64,000 nucleotides of DNA from Natronomonas marina (GTDB taxonomy: Archaea > Halobacteriota > Halobacteria > Halobacteriales > Haloarculaceae): assembly GCF_024298905.1 (NCBI RefSeq), contig NZ_CP101154.1:3188932-3252931 (forward strand), in the 5' to 3' direction. Of this stretch, positions 1-8,600 are shown piece by piece. Numbering within the stretch: position 1 is the stretch's first letter; the number at the start of each line of letters is the position of its first letter. The notes beneath the pieces were generated by a model that saw nothing but the letters and a program-made list of their open reading frames with translations, had not been told where the DNA came from and ran no database searches. Made by a program: the position numbers and the translations under genes.

Positions 1-1602
1 GGCATCCGTGCCGACGGTCCCGACGACCACACCATCGAGGACGGCGCGACGGTCCTCTGTCTCGGCAACGGCGCCGACACGACGAACGACGTCCTGTTCG
101 ACGCCGGTGCCACGCTCGACGCCACCGGCGGCACGCTGTACGTCGTCGACTCGCTGTCCTCCAACGACGCGCTGGACTGGAACTCGACGGGGTCGGGGGC
201 GCTCGACACCTACGCCCACGACGGCAACGCCACGAACGACATCGGGAACAACGGCAATCTCGACGTCTCGACTGACACGACCGACCGCATCGCCGACCTC
301 GATTCGGTTCCCACCGCCTCGGAGGTCGGCGCCTGGAGCGGCGACTCCACCGACGACTCGACGACGGACGACTCGACGAGCGACGGCGACTCGACGACGG
401 ACTCGGGGTTCGACGACTGGACGCCCCGGTGGGCGTCCACGACCGACGACTGGAGCGTCGTCTCCGGGTCGGGCTTCGAGGGCGGCCACGCCCTGGCGTT
501 CGAACACGACGGCACCGGCCGGACGCGCTACGCCCTCTCGTGGGACCAGGCCGGCACGCCGGCCGACGTCGAGGTGCTGGATCGATTCCGGGTTCCCGCC
601 TTCACCGCCGAGGACGGTCTCGGGTTCCACGCCCGTCTCCACCTCCGCTCGTCGACGAGCGGCGGCGCCGAGAACGGCTACTGGCTGGAGGTCGAGTCGC
701 CCAACGACGCGTTCCGCCTCGGAAAGTACACCGACGGCGCGGTGGCGGTTCTGGGTCGTTTCGGCTCCCCCGCCGAGGGGACCTTCTATCACCGTCGCTT
801 CCGCGCGGAGGGCGAGACGCTCCGGGCGAAGGTGTGGCCCGCCGGCGAGGCGGAGCCGACCGACTGGGACATCGAGGTGACCGACGCCGACCACGCCGAC
901 GGCTGGGTCGGTCCCGGCTCCTACGACGTCGAGCGGGTCGAGACGGACGTCTTCGGCGTCGCCACCGGCGGCCAGTCGGCGACGCTGTCGCCCTCGGACG
1001 GCGCCCCGTCGGTCGCCTGGGCCGACCCGACCGACGGCGCGACGGTGTCCGGCGACGTCGCCGTCGCCGTCGACGCCACCGACGCCGAGGACGATTCGCT
1101 GACCGTCGAGTACCGCGTCGACGACGGGACCTGGACGGCGACGAGTTACGACTCGGAGTCCGGCAACTACACCGCGGCGTGGGACTCGACGGGCGTCGAC
1201 GATGGCGGGCACACGCTGTCGGCACGGGCGACCGACGGCGCCGGCAACACCACCGGCGCGACCGTCGACGTGACCGTCGACAACGCCACCGACGACACGG
1301 GCGACGGGACGACCGACGGATCGAGCCTCGCCGTCGACCGCTTCGCCGTGACCGACGAGAGCAATCCGGCCTGGAGCCGGTACGACGTCGATTGGGCCGT
1401 CTCCGACGCCGACGGCGCCCTCAACACCGTCGTGACGGAACTGCGGTACGGCGGCGTCACCGTCGCCGCCAAGAGCACGAACGTCACCGGGGAGACGGCG
1501 AGTCACTCCCACGACATGCGGGTCAAGGGCCCGGTCGACGAGGTCTGGCTGGGCGTCAACAACACCGACAACGATGTCGTCAGCGACTCGGAGGGCGTGT
1601 AA
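1..1602 (+). CDS. Secreted/surface protein with Ig-like domain, 5' end missing
   Basis: The frame is open from the first base of the window, so the start lies upstream; 533 residues are visible. In order I see a Ser/Thr/Asp-rich N-terminal part, an acidic linker of repeated DDSTTD-type units (about residues 117-140), a region resembling a concanavalin/LamG-like sandwich (about 140-325), and an Ig-like domain of the kind found in bacterial surface proteins (about 338-428, motif DPTDGATVSGDVAVAV and closing GNTTGATVDVTVDN). A C-terminal beta-rich piece of about 90 residues follows. There is no C-terminal membrane anchor, so it may be fully released or anchored by the missing N-terminus. Its position beside a beta-helix lipoprotein and glycan genes suggests an extracellular role, which is inference. 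The family assignment of the N-terminal part is uncertain. Confidence 0.7.
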   Translation, partial: GIRADGPDDHTIEDGATVLCLGNGADTTNDVLFDAGATLDATGGTLYVVDSLSSNDALDWNSTGSGALDTYAHDGNATNDIGNNGNLDVSTDTTDRIADLDSVPTASEVGAWSGDSTDDSTTDDSTSDGDSTTDSGFDDWTPRWASTTDDWSVVSGSGFEGGHALAFEHDGTGRTRYALSWDQAGTPADVEVLDRFRVPAFTAEDGLGFHARLHLRSSTSGGAENGYWLEVESPNDAFRLGKYTDGAVAVLGRFGSPAEGTFYHRRFRAEGETLRAKVWPAGEAEPTDWDIEVTDADHADGWVGPGSYDVERVETDVFGVATGGQSATLSPSDGAPSVAWADPTDGATVSGDVAVAVDATDAEDDSLTVEYRVDDGTWTATSYDSESGNYTAAWDSTGVDDGGHTLSARATDGAGNTTGATVDVTVDNATDDTGDGTTDGSSLAVDRFAVTDESNPAWSRYDVDWAVSDADGALNTVVTELRYGGVTVAAKSTNVTGETASHSHDMRVKGPVDEVWLGVNNTDNDVVSDSEGV

Positions 1603-1722
1603 CGCGACCGACGCCGTCCGGTTTCGACTCCCCGGACGTTCCCGTGGATAGGAACACGCTACCGGCCCGCGACCGGCATTTGGTGGCCGATAACTATTCG
1701 TGGTGGGGCGAAAGGGCGCACG

Positions 1723-3108
1723 ATGGTATCACGACGGGAGCTACTGGCTCTATCGGCCGCGTCGATGGCGGGCCTCGCAGGCTGTAGCTTGTTTCGGGAC
1801 GAACCGGAGGAACCGGAGCCGGAACCCACGGAACCGACGCCCGAGACGCCGACGGTCGACTCCGACCCGCCCCACGACGTCCGGGACTTCGGGGCCGCGG
1901 TCGACGGCGAGACGGACGACACCGAGGCGGTCCGGTCCGCAATCGCACACGCGGGACCCGGGGAGACGGTCTTCTTTCCGAGCGGGACGACGCTCGTCTC
2001 CTCGCTGGATTCCGAAGACACCGCCGCGGTCCGCCTCCACGGCGACGACCTGCCCGAGAACCTGACGCTGGCGGGCACGGGAAAGGACGCCGTCCTCCGG
2101 ATGGACGGCGGCCACTCGGGCCACCACCAGCTGTTCTTCATCGAGGTGGCGGGCGGCATCGAGGGGCTGGAGATTCGTGACCTCCGGCTCGACGGCAACA
2201 GAGACGAGCAGCCGGGCGAGCCGGGGTCGGGCGGCCACGCCATCATCTCTGATTCGGCGGACAGCGACGACGTCCCGGTCAGCGTCCTGATAGAGAACGT
2301 CTGGGTCGAACGGTGGAACCAGTCGGGCATCACGCCCCACCACGGCGGGTTCGTCGTCAACCAGTGTACGGTTCGGGAGTGCTCCAAGCACGGCATCTCT
2401 CCCGACTCGTGGTACGACGTCCACAAGTACGAGCCGCCAATCGAGGTCAGGAACTGCTACTGCTACCGGAACGGGACGGACAGCCGGGCACCGACGTACG
2501 GAATCGACGTCTCCGGTGGGAAGGTGCTCGTCGAGGACTGCGTCTGTGAGGGCAACGCCCAGGGCACGAAGACCACCCCGGACGTCATCGAGGCGACGTA
2601 CCGCCGGGTCCGGCTCACTGACAACGAAATCAACGGGTATCTCCGCCCGGGGTCGGAGGGGAACACCGACGAGCGCGGCGTCGTTCGCTTCGAGGACGTC
2701 GTCTCCGAGGGGAACGGCTCCCGGGGGTTCCGCCTCGGTGCGTACACCGACTACGTCGTTCCCGAGGGGTCGGCAATCGTCGCCCGGGCGAACGCCAGGC
2801 AAGGTGACAACATCCTGGTGACACAGGACGCAGCGTTCGACGCTTCGACCGTCTGGTCGACGTGTGCCCAGAGCGGTTACGGCCTGAACTCGCCCACCCG
2901 GGGCTCTTCCCGCGTCGGGACGTACTACCACTTCGACAACGCTGCCGGTCCGCTCGGCGACCTCAATAACACGAAGATAGAAAAGATAATAGACGTCGCC
3001 GAGATGCCAGAGCGGTTGGCGACGGCGACCGACCCCGGGTGCCCCGGGGTGATCGAGGGCGTTCCGACCGCCGCGGACGTCGGCGCGGTACACCCGCCGC
3101 CGGAGTAG
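1723..3108 (+). CDS. Lipoprotein with pectate-lyase-like right-handed beta-helix
   Basis: 461 residues. The N-terminus has a Tat-like RR pair (MVSRREL) followed by a hydrophobic stretch and the lipobox LAGC, so it should be exported, possibly by Tat, and lipid-anchored at Cys21 or so. A Glu/Pro/Thr-rich linker (to about residue 45) leads to the motif DVRDFGAAVDGETDDTEAV, the usual opening of the pectate lyase 3/SGNH-like beta-helix superfamily. The rest has repeating short beta segments (GIEGLEIRDLRLDG, VSVLIENVWVERW, VEVRNCYCYRNG) typical of parallel beta-helix rungs. The substrate cannot be read from the sequence; pectate lyase activity is not implied. A surface polysaccharide is a reasonable guess given the neighbours. 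It converges on the minus-strand gene at 3119, 10 bp away. Confidence 0.8.
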   Translation: MVSRRELLALSAASMAGLAGCSLFRDEPEEPEPEPTEPTPETPTVDSDPPHDVRDFGAAVDGETDDTEAVRSAIAHAGPGETVFFPSGTTLVSSLDSEDTAAVRLHGDDLPENLTLAGTGKDAVLRMDGGHSGHHQLFFIEVAGGIEGLEIRDLRLDGNRDEQPGEPGSGGHAIISDSADSDDVPVSVLIENVWVERWNQSGITPHHGGFVVNQCTVRECSKHGISPDSWYDVHKYEPPIEVRNCYCYRNGTDSRAPTYGIDVSGGKVLVEDCVCEGNAQGTKTTPDVIEATYRRVRLTDNEINGYLRPGSEGNTDERGVVRFEDVVSEGNGSRGFRLGAYTDYVVPEGSAIVARANARQGDNILVTQDAAFDASTVWSTCAQSGYGLNSPTRGSSRVGTYYHFDNAAGPLGDLNNTKIEKIIDVAEMPERLATATDPGCPGVIEGVPTAADVGAVHPPPE

Positions 3109-3118
3109 GGCGGGCAGG

Positions 3119-3844
3119 CTACGCGACCGTTCCCTCGACGAACCCCTCGTGGACGACGAGTATCCGGACCGGAATCCGGTCGACGTCGAGCACCTTCGCT
3201 ATCGCGAGTCGGTGCCGGCCGTCGTTGAACAGGAGGTCACCGCGCCGCCCGACGTTGACGTTGACCTCGTCGACGGGGTGTTTCCCGAGTTCGCGCTGTG
3301 ACCTGTATCCCTCGTGTCGAACCCGCTCGTACAGGGATTCGACGTACCGGCACCGCTCCTCGAGCGCCTCGACGGAGGCGCACCCCCACGGCCGGTTCCC
3401 GTCGTCGATCTCCTCGGCGGTGCGGCTGAAGAACTCGGTATCGGTGAGCGGCGTCCCGTGTTCGGCGTACTCCCGGATTCCCCGGTATATCCGGAGGTCG
3501 GCGAACCGGACGTCCAAGTCGTCCCAGTCGCCGCTCATCACGGCGCCGGTCCGTCTGAACTTGTCGAACGCGCCGACATCGAGGTAGCCGTGGCCCGCGT
3601 CGAGTCGAGCCGATTCGGACGTCACGTACTCGATGCGGTCGGGGTCGACCCGCCGGATACCGTACCGATGGCTTCGTCCGTCGACGAGACCGTTCCGTAG
3701 ACGGTGGTACCTGCATCTGGCCCCGAAGAGGGCGTTTCGGCCGTGGAGGAGGACTGCGGTCGTCGCGGACCGACCGTCGGCTGACCGACGGGTACCGTCG
3801 GTCACCTCCGTCCACGTATCACGGGGCGCGCCCGGCCCGGTCAT
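3119..3844 (-). CDS. ParB-like-fold protein of haloarchaeal glycan clusters, unknown function
   Basis: 241 residues. The C-terminal third holds NVNVGRRGDLLFNDGRHRLAIAKVLDVDRIPVRILV. This resembles the ParB/sulfiredoxin-type nuclease fold signature in which a DGRHR loop contacts a ligand; it is the only recognisable part. The middle contains many Arg, Tyr and Trp residues (SGDWDDLDVRFADLRIYRGIREY). I infer that proteins of this kind often sit with polysaccharide genes, as here, but no reaction can be named. There is no signal peptide or membrane segment, so it is probably cytoplasmic. The ATG at 3844 is the first in frame; the next gene upstream on this strand ends at 3958, so it may be the last gene of that unit. 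Confidence 0.65.
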   Translation of the reverse strand: MTGPGAPRDTWTEVTDGTRRSADGRSATTAVLLHGRNALFGARCRYHRLRNGLVDGRSHRYGIRRVDPDRIEYVTSESARLDAGHGYLDVGAFDKFRRTGAVMSGDWDDLDVRFADLRIYRGIREYAEHGTPLTDTEFFSRTAEEIDDGNRPWGCASVEALEERCRYVESLYERVRHEGYRSQRELGKHPVDEVNVNVGRRGDLLFNDGRHRLAIAKVLDVDRIPVRILVVHEGFVEGTVA

Positions 3845-3957
3845 GCCCGGATGCCCGAGGAACGGGAACGCCGGTTCCGTCCGTCAGTCCGAGTCGCCTG
3901 CATGGGCCTTCGTACTCCGCCGAACGAGTTGGTTAGTGACATCGTAACCGCGCTCCA

Positions 3958-5046
3958 TCACCCCACGTCGAGTTCGCCGAACCCTACCAGCCAGTTGTCG
4001 GGGTCGCGGACGTCGGCGCCGTCGAGCCGCCAGCCCCGCGGTTCGTCGCCGAACGGCCGGACGACGAACGGGCGCGTCCCGACGAGGCGCCCGACGAGCG
4101 GCGCGTCGCCGCCGAGAAAGCCGAAGGCCGCGAGCAGTTCCGGGTCGACGTCGTCCGCCACCGCCGACACCAGCGGCGCGTCGGCGTGGTCGGCCAGCGC
4201 CGCCCGCACGAGCGCCGCCGAGACGCCGTCCTCGCGGCCCGTTCGCGGCAGGAACTCCATGAACCGCGCGTCCGCCGGGCCGGACCCGACCACGGTCGCC
4301 CCGACCGGGCGACCGTCCCGCCGGGCGACGTAGGTGTCGTAGTCGCGGTCGGGACGGGCGTACCGCCACCCGTAGAACCGCTCGTCTCGCGGGACGTGAA
4401 ACGCGTCGGGCGGCCGACGTCGGGTCAGGTCGGCGAGCAACTCGACCGGAACCGTCGGGCGGCGCTCGACGGCGACGCCGGGGGCGGTCGGCGCCCGGAG
4501 CCGTTCGCCGAGCCGGTAGCATCCGGAGACGCCCGCGGCCAGCGGCCGACGAAGCGCCGACGGGAGCCGATCGACGAGCCGTGCGGGGTCCTGAAACCGG
4601 TGGTGGACCGGGAGGTGCTCGACGAGTTCCCAGCCGAGTTTCCGGTTGCCGGAGAGCGTCCGCTCGTTGGGGAAGTTGAACGACAGCGCCGGCCCGTCGG
4701 CGTAGCGGGTCAGCGCGTCCCGCGTCATCCGCGTGAACAGCCCCTGCCGTCTGTGGCCCGGATCGACCATCGTGTCGCAGGCCTGGAACGCCCCGACGCG
4801 GCCGGTCGGCGTCCGGAGTTCCAGCGCCAGGAAGGACCGCGCGCCGACCAGATTCCCTTCGTGGACCGCGACGACGATGGGGACGCCGTCGGCGTAGGGG
4901 TTCGAGGCGTACTTCCAGTCGAACCACGCGTCCGTCGGTCTGCTCCCGAACACCTCGCCGTAGAGGTCGAGATACGCCTCCCGGTCCGACGGCCGGAACG
5001 GTCGGACGTCGTAGGTCGCCCGGCCGGCGGCCGTCTGCTCGCTCAC
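3958..5046 (-). CDS. GNAT-family N-acetyltransferase
   Basis: 362 residues from a GTG at 5046. I chose this start because GTGA overlaps the stop of the upstream deacetylase gene by 4 bp, a sign of translational coupling; the open frame continues further 5' only as an antisense shadow. The motif TYDVRPFRPSDREAYLDLY opens a GNAT fold. CDTMVDPGHRRQGLFTRM (about residues 92-109) is the acetyl-CoA binding motif A (V-x-P-x-x-R-x-x-G). A second GNAT-like half follows (about 200-362), so it may be a tandem-GNAT protein. The acceptor substrate is not readable. It is co-transcribed with a polysaccharide deacetylase and a sulfatase-fold gene, so an amino sugar acceptor is plausible. Confidence 0.75.
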   Translation of the reverse strand: MSEQTAAGRATYDVRPFRPSDREAYLDLYGEVFGSRPTDAWFDWKYASNPYADGVPIVVAVHEGNLVGARSFLALELRTPTGRVGAFQACDTMVDPGHRRQGLFTRMTRDALTRYADGPALSFNFPNERTLSGNRKLGWELVEHLPVHHRFQDPARLVDRLPSALRRPLAAGVSGCYRLGERLRAPTAPGVAVERRPTVPVELLADLTRRRPPDAFHVPRDERFYGWRYARPDRDYDTYVARRDGRPVGATVVGSGPADARFMEFLPRTGREDGVSAALVRAALADHADAPLVSAVADDVDPELLAAFGFLGGDAPLVGRLVGTRPFVVRPFGDEPRGWRLDGADVRDPDNWLVGFGELDVG

Positions 5047-5996
5047 GGGACGGGCACCTCCCGGTCGGCCAGTGCCCGCCGGGCGAGTCCGTCCATCGTC
5101 TCGACGCGGAGGTCCGTCTCCTCGCGTCTGTCGGCGACGTGGGACACGACCGCCGCCACCCGGCGCGCGTAGGCGTCGTCGGTGAGGTCGTTGGGATGGA
5201 GCCACAGGTGGAAGACGCCGCCCTCGCGTCGGGCGCGCTCGACGCCGCGTTTCGCGAGGCCGACCGCCGGGTCGGTGCCGACGGACGCGACGGTCCGCCA
5301 GGGCCGGTCCCTGAAGCCGCCGAGGAACAGCGACGCCGGCAGTTCGACGAGACCGTACTCGTCGACGCGCGGCGAGACGACCGGCGGCGACCCGGTCCCG
5401 GTCAGGGTGCCGGCGAGCGTGGCCGCGCCCCGAACCCCCGGAACCGCCGGCAGGCGGTAGGGCCGCCGCCCGCGATAGCAGCGGTAGCCGTGTTCGGCGA
5501 GGACGTCCCTGTGTCCGATCCGGTTGCGCGGAAAGACGAACGAGGAGAACTCCAGGCCGAGCCGCCGGCCGTAGACCCGCGAGAGCCGACACTCGGCGTC
5601 GGCGACCGACCGGGACACGTCGGCGAAGACCGGGTGCGAGAAACTGTGGCTGGCGAGTTCGTGGTCGGCGTCGGCGTCGGCGACCGCCGCCACGAGGTCG
5701 CGGCCGAGCCACTCGTCGGGCCGCCGGGCGATTCCCCGCCGGGCGGTCTCGAACCACGCGTCCGACAGCGGGTGTTCGGGGGCGGCGTCGTCGGCGCTCT
5801 CGGCGAGCAGCGCCCCGACGACCGCCCAGGTCGCCGGCACCCCGTGCTCGTCGAACAGGTCGACGAGCCACGACCACGAGCGGCGGGCAGTCTCGATACG
5901 GCGCTCCTCGGCGGCCGACGGCTGGCGGTCGTGGACCCCCCAGGCCAGTTCCGCGTCCAGCGAGATGACGACGCTGCCGGGACCGCTACTCGTCAT
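5043..5996 (-). CDS. Polysaccharide deacetylase family protein
   Basis: 317 residues. The N-terminal VISLDAELAWGVHD has the metal/catalytic Asp of the NodB fold. GVPATWAVVGALL and ELASHSFSHPVFADVS supply the HSFSH motif (H-x3-H zinc ligands). FSSFVFPRNRIGHRDVLAEHGY matches the later conserved strand with its Pro-Arg, and FHLWLHPNDL the closing His motif. These are the elements of carbohydrate esterase family 4, which removes N- or O-acetyl groups from polysaccharide. There is no signal peptide, so it could act on cytoplasmic glycan intermediates. The start at 5996 overlaps the sulfatase-fold gene by 11 bp and the stop overlaps the GNAT start by 4 bp, so the three genes form one coupled unit. 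Confidence 0.85.
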   Translation of the reverse strand: MTSSGPGSVVISLDAELAWGVHDRQPSAAEERRIETARRSWSWLVDLFDEHGVPATWAVVGALLAESADDAAPEHPLSDAWFETARRGIARRPDEWLGRDLVAAVADADADHELASHSFSHPVFADVSRSVADAECRLSRVYGRRLGLEFSSFVFPRNRIGHRDVLAEHGYRCYRGRRPYRLPAVPGVRGAATLAGTLTGTGSPPVVSPRVDEYGLVELPASLFLGGFRDRPWRTVASVGTDPAVGLAKRGVERARREGGVFHLWLHPNDLTDDAYARRVAAVVSHVADRREETDLRVETMDGLARRALADREVPVP

Positions 5997-7371
5997 AGCC
6001 GAGCATCCGGAGCCGGGTCTTCACGCCGTCGTCGACCTCGACGGCCGACGGTTCGGCCTCGTTGCTCCGGGCGACCTCGAGGCGTTCGTCCAGTGCCGCC
6101 CGCAGGCGGCGGGCCGCGTCCGGCCGCGCGTCGAGGACGTCGGTCGTCTCCTCGGGGTCGGCCGCCCGGTCGTACAGCTCTTCGGTCCCGCTCCGGAGGT
6201 CGCGGATCAGCTTGTACCGCTCGGTGGCGACCATGGCGACGCCGGTGTCGCTGTCGTGGCCGCCGGCGAACACCGCCCGGCCGTCCGGCGGGTCGGCGAC
6301 GATGCCGGCCAGGGAGTCGCCGACGCAGACGGACGGGGTTTCCGCGCCGGCGAACTCCAGCAGCGTCGGCACGATGTCGGCGTTCGAGACAGGCGTCGAC
6401 ACCGCCCCGGCGTCGAAGCCGGGGCCGTTGACCACCAGCGGGACGTGAACGAGGTCGTCGTAGAGGACGCCGTCGGGGTGGAAGACGGCGTCGTGGTCGC
6501 CGAAGGCCTCGCCGTGGTCGGAGCCGAACACGACCAGCGACTCCGAGAGGTCCAGGCGGGCGTCCAGCCCGTCCAGCAGTTCCGCGAGCCGGCGATCGAA
6601 GTGCTCGACCTCGCCCTCGTAGAGCCGTTCGAGCCGGTCGAGGTCCGCGTCCGACGCGTCGGCGCGGCGCTCGTTGGCCCGGTGGAACAGCTTCACCGCG
6701 TGTCGCTTCCGCTCGTCTTCGCTCTCGGTCCCCTCCCGCGGGTAGTAGGGCGTGTGGACGTCCATGTAGTGGATCCACAGGAAGCGTGGGCCGGTGCTGT
6801 CCTCGAGGTACTCGAAGACGGCCTCGTTGACCTCTTCGGCGGGGACGTAGGGGTCGCCGCCGAGCTGGAGTCCGAGCTTCCGGCCGGCCGTCCCGTAGGC
6901 CGACCGGACGGCACGGGCGGCCCGTTTCGGGAGCAGTGACTCCTTCAGCACCGGCCAGTACTTCGACGAGAGGGTCGTCCGGTCGAGGTTCTCGCCGGTG
7001 TCGCGGCCCATGTAGTAGTCGAACCCCCTGTCGTAGCCGTAGGTGCTGCTGAGGTAGGGGTTCGTGTTGAAGCCGGCCGTCGCGTAGCCGGCCGCCGAGA
7101 GGCGTTCGGCGAGGTGGGGTCGTCCGGTGTCGAAGCCGCCGTCGATGGAGCCGAACATCCACGGGTAGGTCCCGCTGAAGATGGAGAGGAACGACCCCTT
7201 CGTGATGGTCGCGTTCGAGAAGGCGTTGGTGAAGAACGTCCCGCCGTCGGCCAGCGCCGACAGCCCGGCCAGCCCCGGCGCCGGGGCGTCGTCCGCTGCG
7301 ACGTAGTCGTACTGCAGCGAGTCGACCGTTATCAGGACGATGTCGCGGGTCGGTGTCCCGTCGTGGCTCAT
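5986..7371 (-). CDS. Sulfatase-fold (alkaline phosphatase superfamily) hydrolase or transferase
   Basis: 461 residues from ATG at 7371 (a GTG 9 nt earlier is also possible). Metal-site motifs are present: IVLITVDSLQYDYV (Asp17), FLWIHYMDVHTPYYP and FGSDHGEAFGDHDAVFHP (Asp-His pair). The C-terminus has the usual YKLIRDLRSGTEELYDRAADPEE strand of sulfatases. The segment aligned with the formylglycine motif (C/S-x-P-x-R) reads ATITKGSFLSIFSG. It has no Cys, Pro or Arg in place, so it is probably not a classic sulfatase; Thr55 or Thr57 could be the nucleophile, as in phosphoglycol/phosphoethanolamine transferases of the same fold. It is the first gene of the coupled unit with the deacetylase and GNAT, 62 bp below a GT4 gene. 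Confidence 0.8.
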   Translation of the reverse strand: MSHDGTPTRDIVLITVDSLQYDYVAADDAPAPGLAGLSALADGGTFFTNAFSNATITKGSFLSIFSGTYPWMFGSIDGGFDTGRPHLAERLSAAGYATAGFNTNPYLSSTYGYDRGFDYYMGRDTGENLDRTTLSSKYWPVLKESLLPKRAARAVRSAYGTAGRKLGLQLGGDPYVPAEEVNEAVFEYLEDSTGPRFLWIHYMDVHTPYYPREGTESEDERKRHAVKLFHRANERRADASDADLDRLERLYEGEVEHFDRRLAELLDGLDARLDLSESLVVFGSDHGEAFGDHDAVFHPDGVLYDDLVHVPLVVNGPGFDAGAVSTPVSNADIVPTLLEFAGAETPSVCVGDSLAGIVADPPDGRAVFAGGHDSDTGVAMVATERYKLIRDLRSGTEELYDRAADPEETTDVLDARPDAARRLRAALDERLEVARSNEAEPSAVEVDDGVKTRLRMLGYDE

Positions 7372-7433
7372 GGCCGTCACCAGCCGCGGCGCTCACAAGG
7401 TTATGGACCGAATATCGGCGGACGTGGCGGCGG

Positions 7434-8600
7434 TCACTCGCCGTCGAGGTCGGCCGCCAGCCCCGCGAGGAACGCCGAGAGCCGGTCGCCGACCGCCTCG
7501 GGGTCGTTCTCCCGGCGGGCGCGCCGTCGGCCGGCCTCGCCGAGTCGCCGGCGCTCGTCGGGGGTCGACAGCAGGCGGTCGAGGCGCGCCGCGAGTTCGC
7601 CGGGAGCGTCGGGGGCGACCAGGAATCCCGTCTCGCCGTCGGTTATCTGGTCGCGCATGCCGCAGGCGTCGCTGGCGACGACGGGGACGCCGGCCGTCTG
7701 GGCCTCCAGGACGACGTTCGGGTAGCCGTCGAGGTCGGAGACGTAGACGAAGACGTCCGCAAGCGCGTACAGGTCCGCCACCGAGTCGACGTGGCCGGGG
7801 GCGTGAACTCGTCGCCGGACGGCCGGGTCGTCGATGGCCGCTATCGCGTCCCGGAGGTCGGCGTGGTACTCGCCGCCGCCAGCGACGACGTAGGCGAGGT
7901 CGGGGTCGGCCGAGAGCAACGGCTCGACCGCCTCCAGCACCCGCTCGACGCCGGCCAGTTTCGCCCGGAACTTCAGGTTCGTCACCGTGAGCAGCACCCG
8001 CTCGGCGTCGATAGCGAGGGCGGCCCGCGCCGCGGCCGCCGACCCGCTCGTCGTGTCGGTCGTGACGGGGACGGGGACGACGCCGATCCGCTCGGGCGGA
8101 CAGCCGGTCCGCCGGGCGGCGACGCGGGCGAGGTCCGTCGAGACCGTCACGAAGCCGCTCGCTCGCTCGAAGACGACCCCGTTCAGCCCGTGGCTCAGGC
8201 GGTGTCGCAGGTACCGCGGGATATCCCGGTCGGCCCGGGCGGGAGCGAGCCGCTCCTCTTCGAGCTTCCGCCAGGGGTCGCCGACGAGGCGGGCCACAAC
8301 CGGCACGTCGTGGCGGTCGGCTACCAGGGCCGCCGGCGCGCCGAGCGTCTCGAAGCAGTCCAGCAGGAGGAGGTCCGGGTCGTGGCGGCCGAGGGCCCGC
8401 CGGGTGCGCCGGGCGGCCGACAGCGCCCTGGCGAGCGGGCCGGCGGAGTCGTCGAGTTCCAGCACCGACACGTCCAGGTCCGTGGCGGCCAGCGGGTCGA
8501 GCAGTTCCGCGGGCCGGTAGGACGTGACCGCCAGCACCGACACCGACGACGGCGGCCGGCTCTCCCGGCCCGCCAGCCGGGGTGACTCGCCGGCCGTCAT
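7434..8600 (-). CDS. Glycosyltransferase family 4 (GT-B)
   Basis: 388 residues from ATG at 8600, which shares ATGA with the stop of the upstream GT4 gene (8597). An N-terminal Rossmann half opens with SVSVLAVTSYRP. The C-terminal GT4 domain shows LLTVTNLKFRAKLAGVERVLEAV, YVVAGGGEYHADL and VFVYVSDLDGYPNVVLEAQTAGVPVVAS. The Glu pair (E-x7-E region) binds the nucleotide-sugar donor, here in a variant form (DGYPNVVLE). Length is normal for the family. It probably adds one sugar to a lipid-linked glycan on the cytoplasmic face. Donor and acceptor are not readable. It is co-transcribed with the upstream GT4 gene. Confidence 0.87.
   Translation of the reverse strand: MTAGESPRLAGRESRPPSSVSVLAVTSYRPAELLDPLAATDLDVSVLELDDSAGPLARALSAARRTRRALGRHDPDLLLLDCFETLGAPAALVADRHDVPVVARLVGDPWRKLEEERLAPARADRDIPRYLRHRLSHGLNGVVFERASGFVTVSTDLARVAARRTGCPPERIGVVPVPVTTDTTSGSAAAARAALAIDAERVLLTVTNLKFRAKLAGVERVLEAVEPLLSADPDLAYVVAGGGEYHADLRDAIAAIDDPAVRRRVHAPGHVDSVADLYALADVFVYVSDLDGYPNVVLEAQTAGVPVVASDACGMRDQITDGETGFLVAPDAPGELAARLDRLLSTPDERRRLGEAGRRRARRENDPEAVGDRLSAFLAGLAADLDGE

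Noticed and set aside
8-880. Long plus-strand frame rich in Thr, Arg and Pro
   Set aside because: It lies in another frame of the acidic surface protein that is open from base 1; composition (basic, Arg-rich) is that of a shadow.
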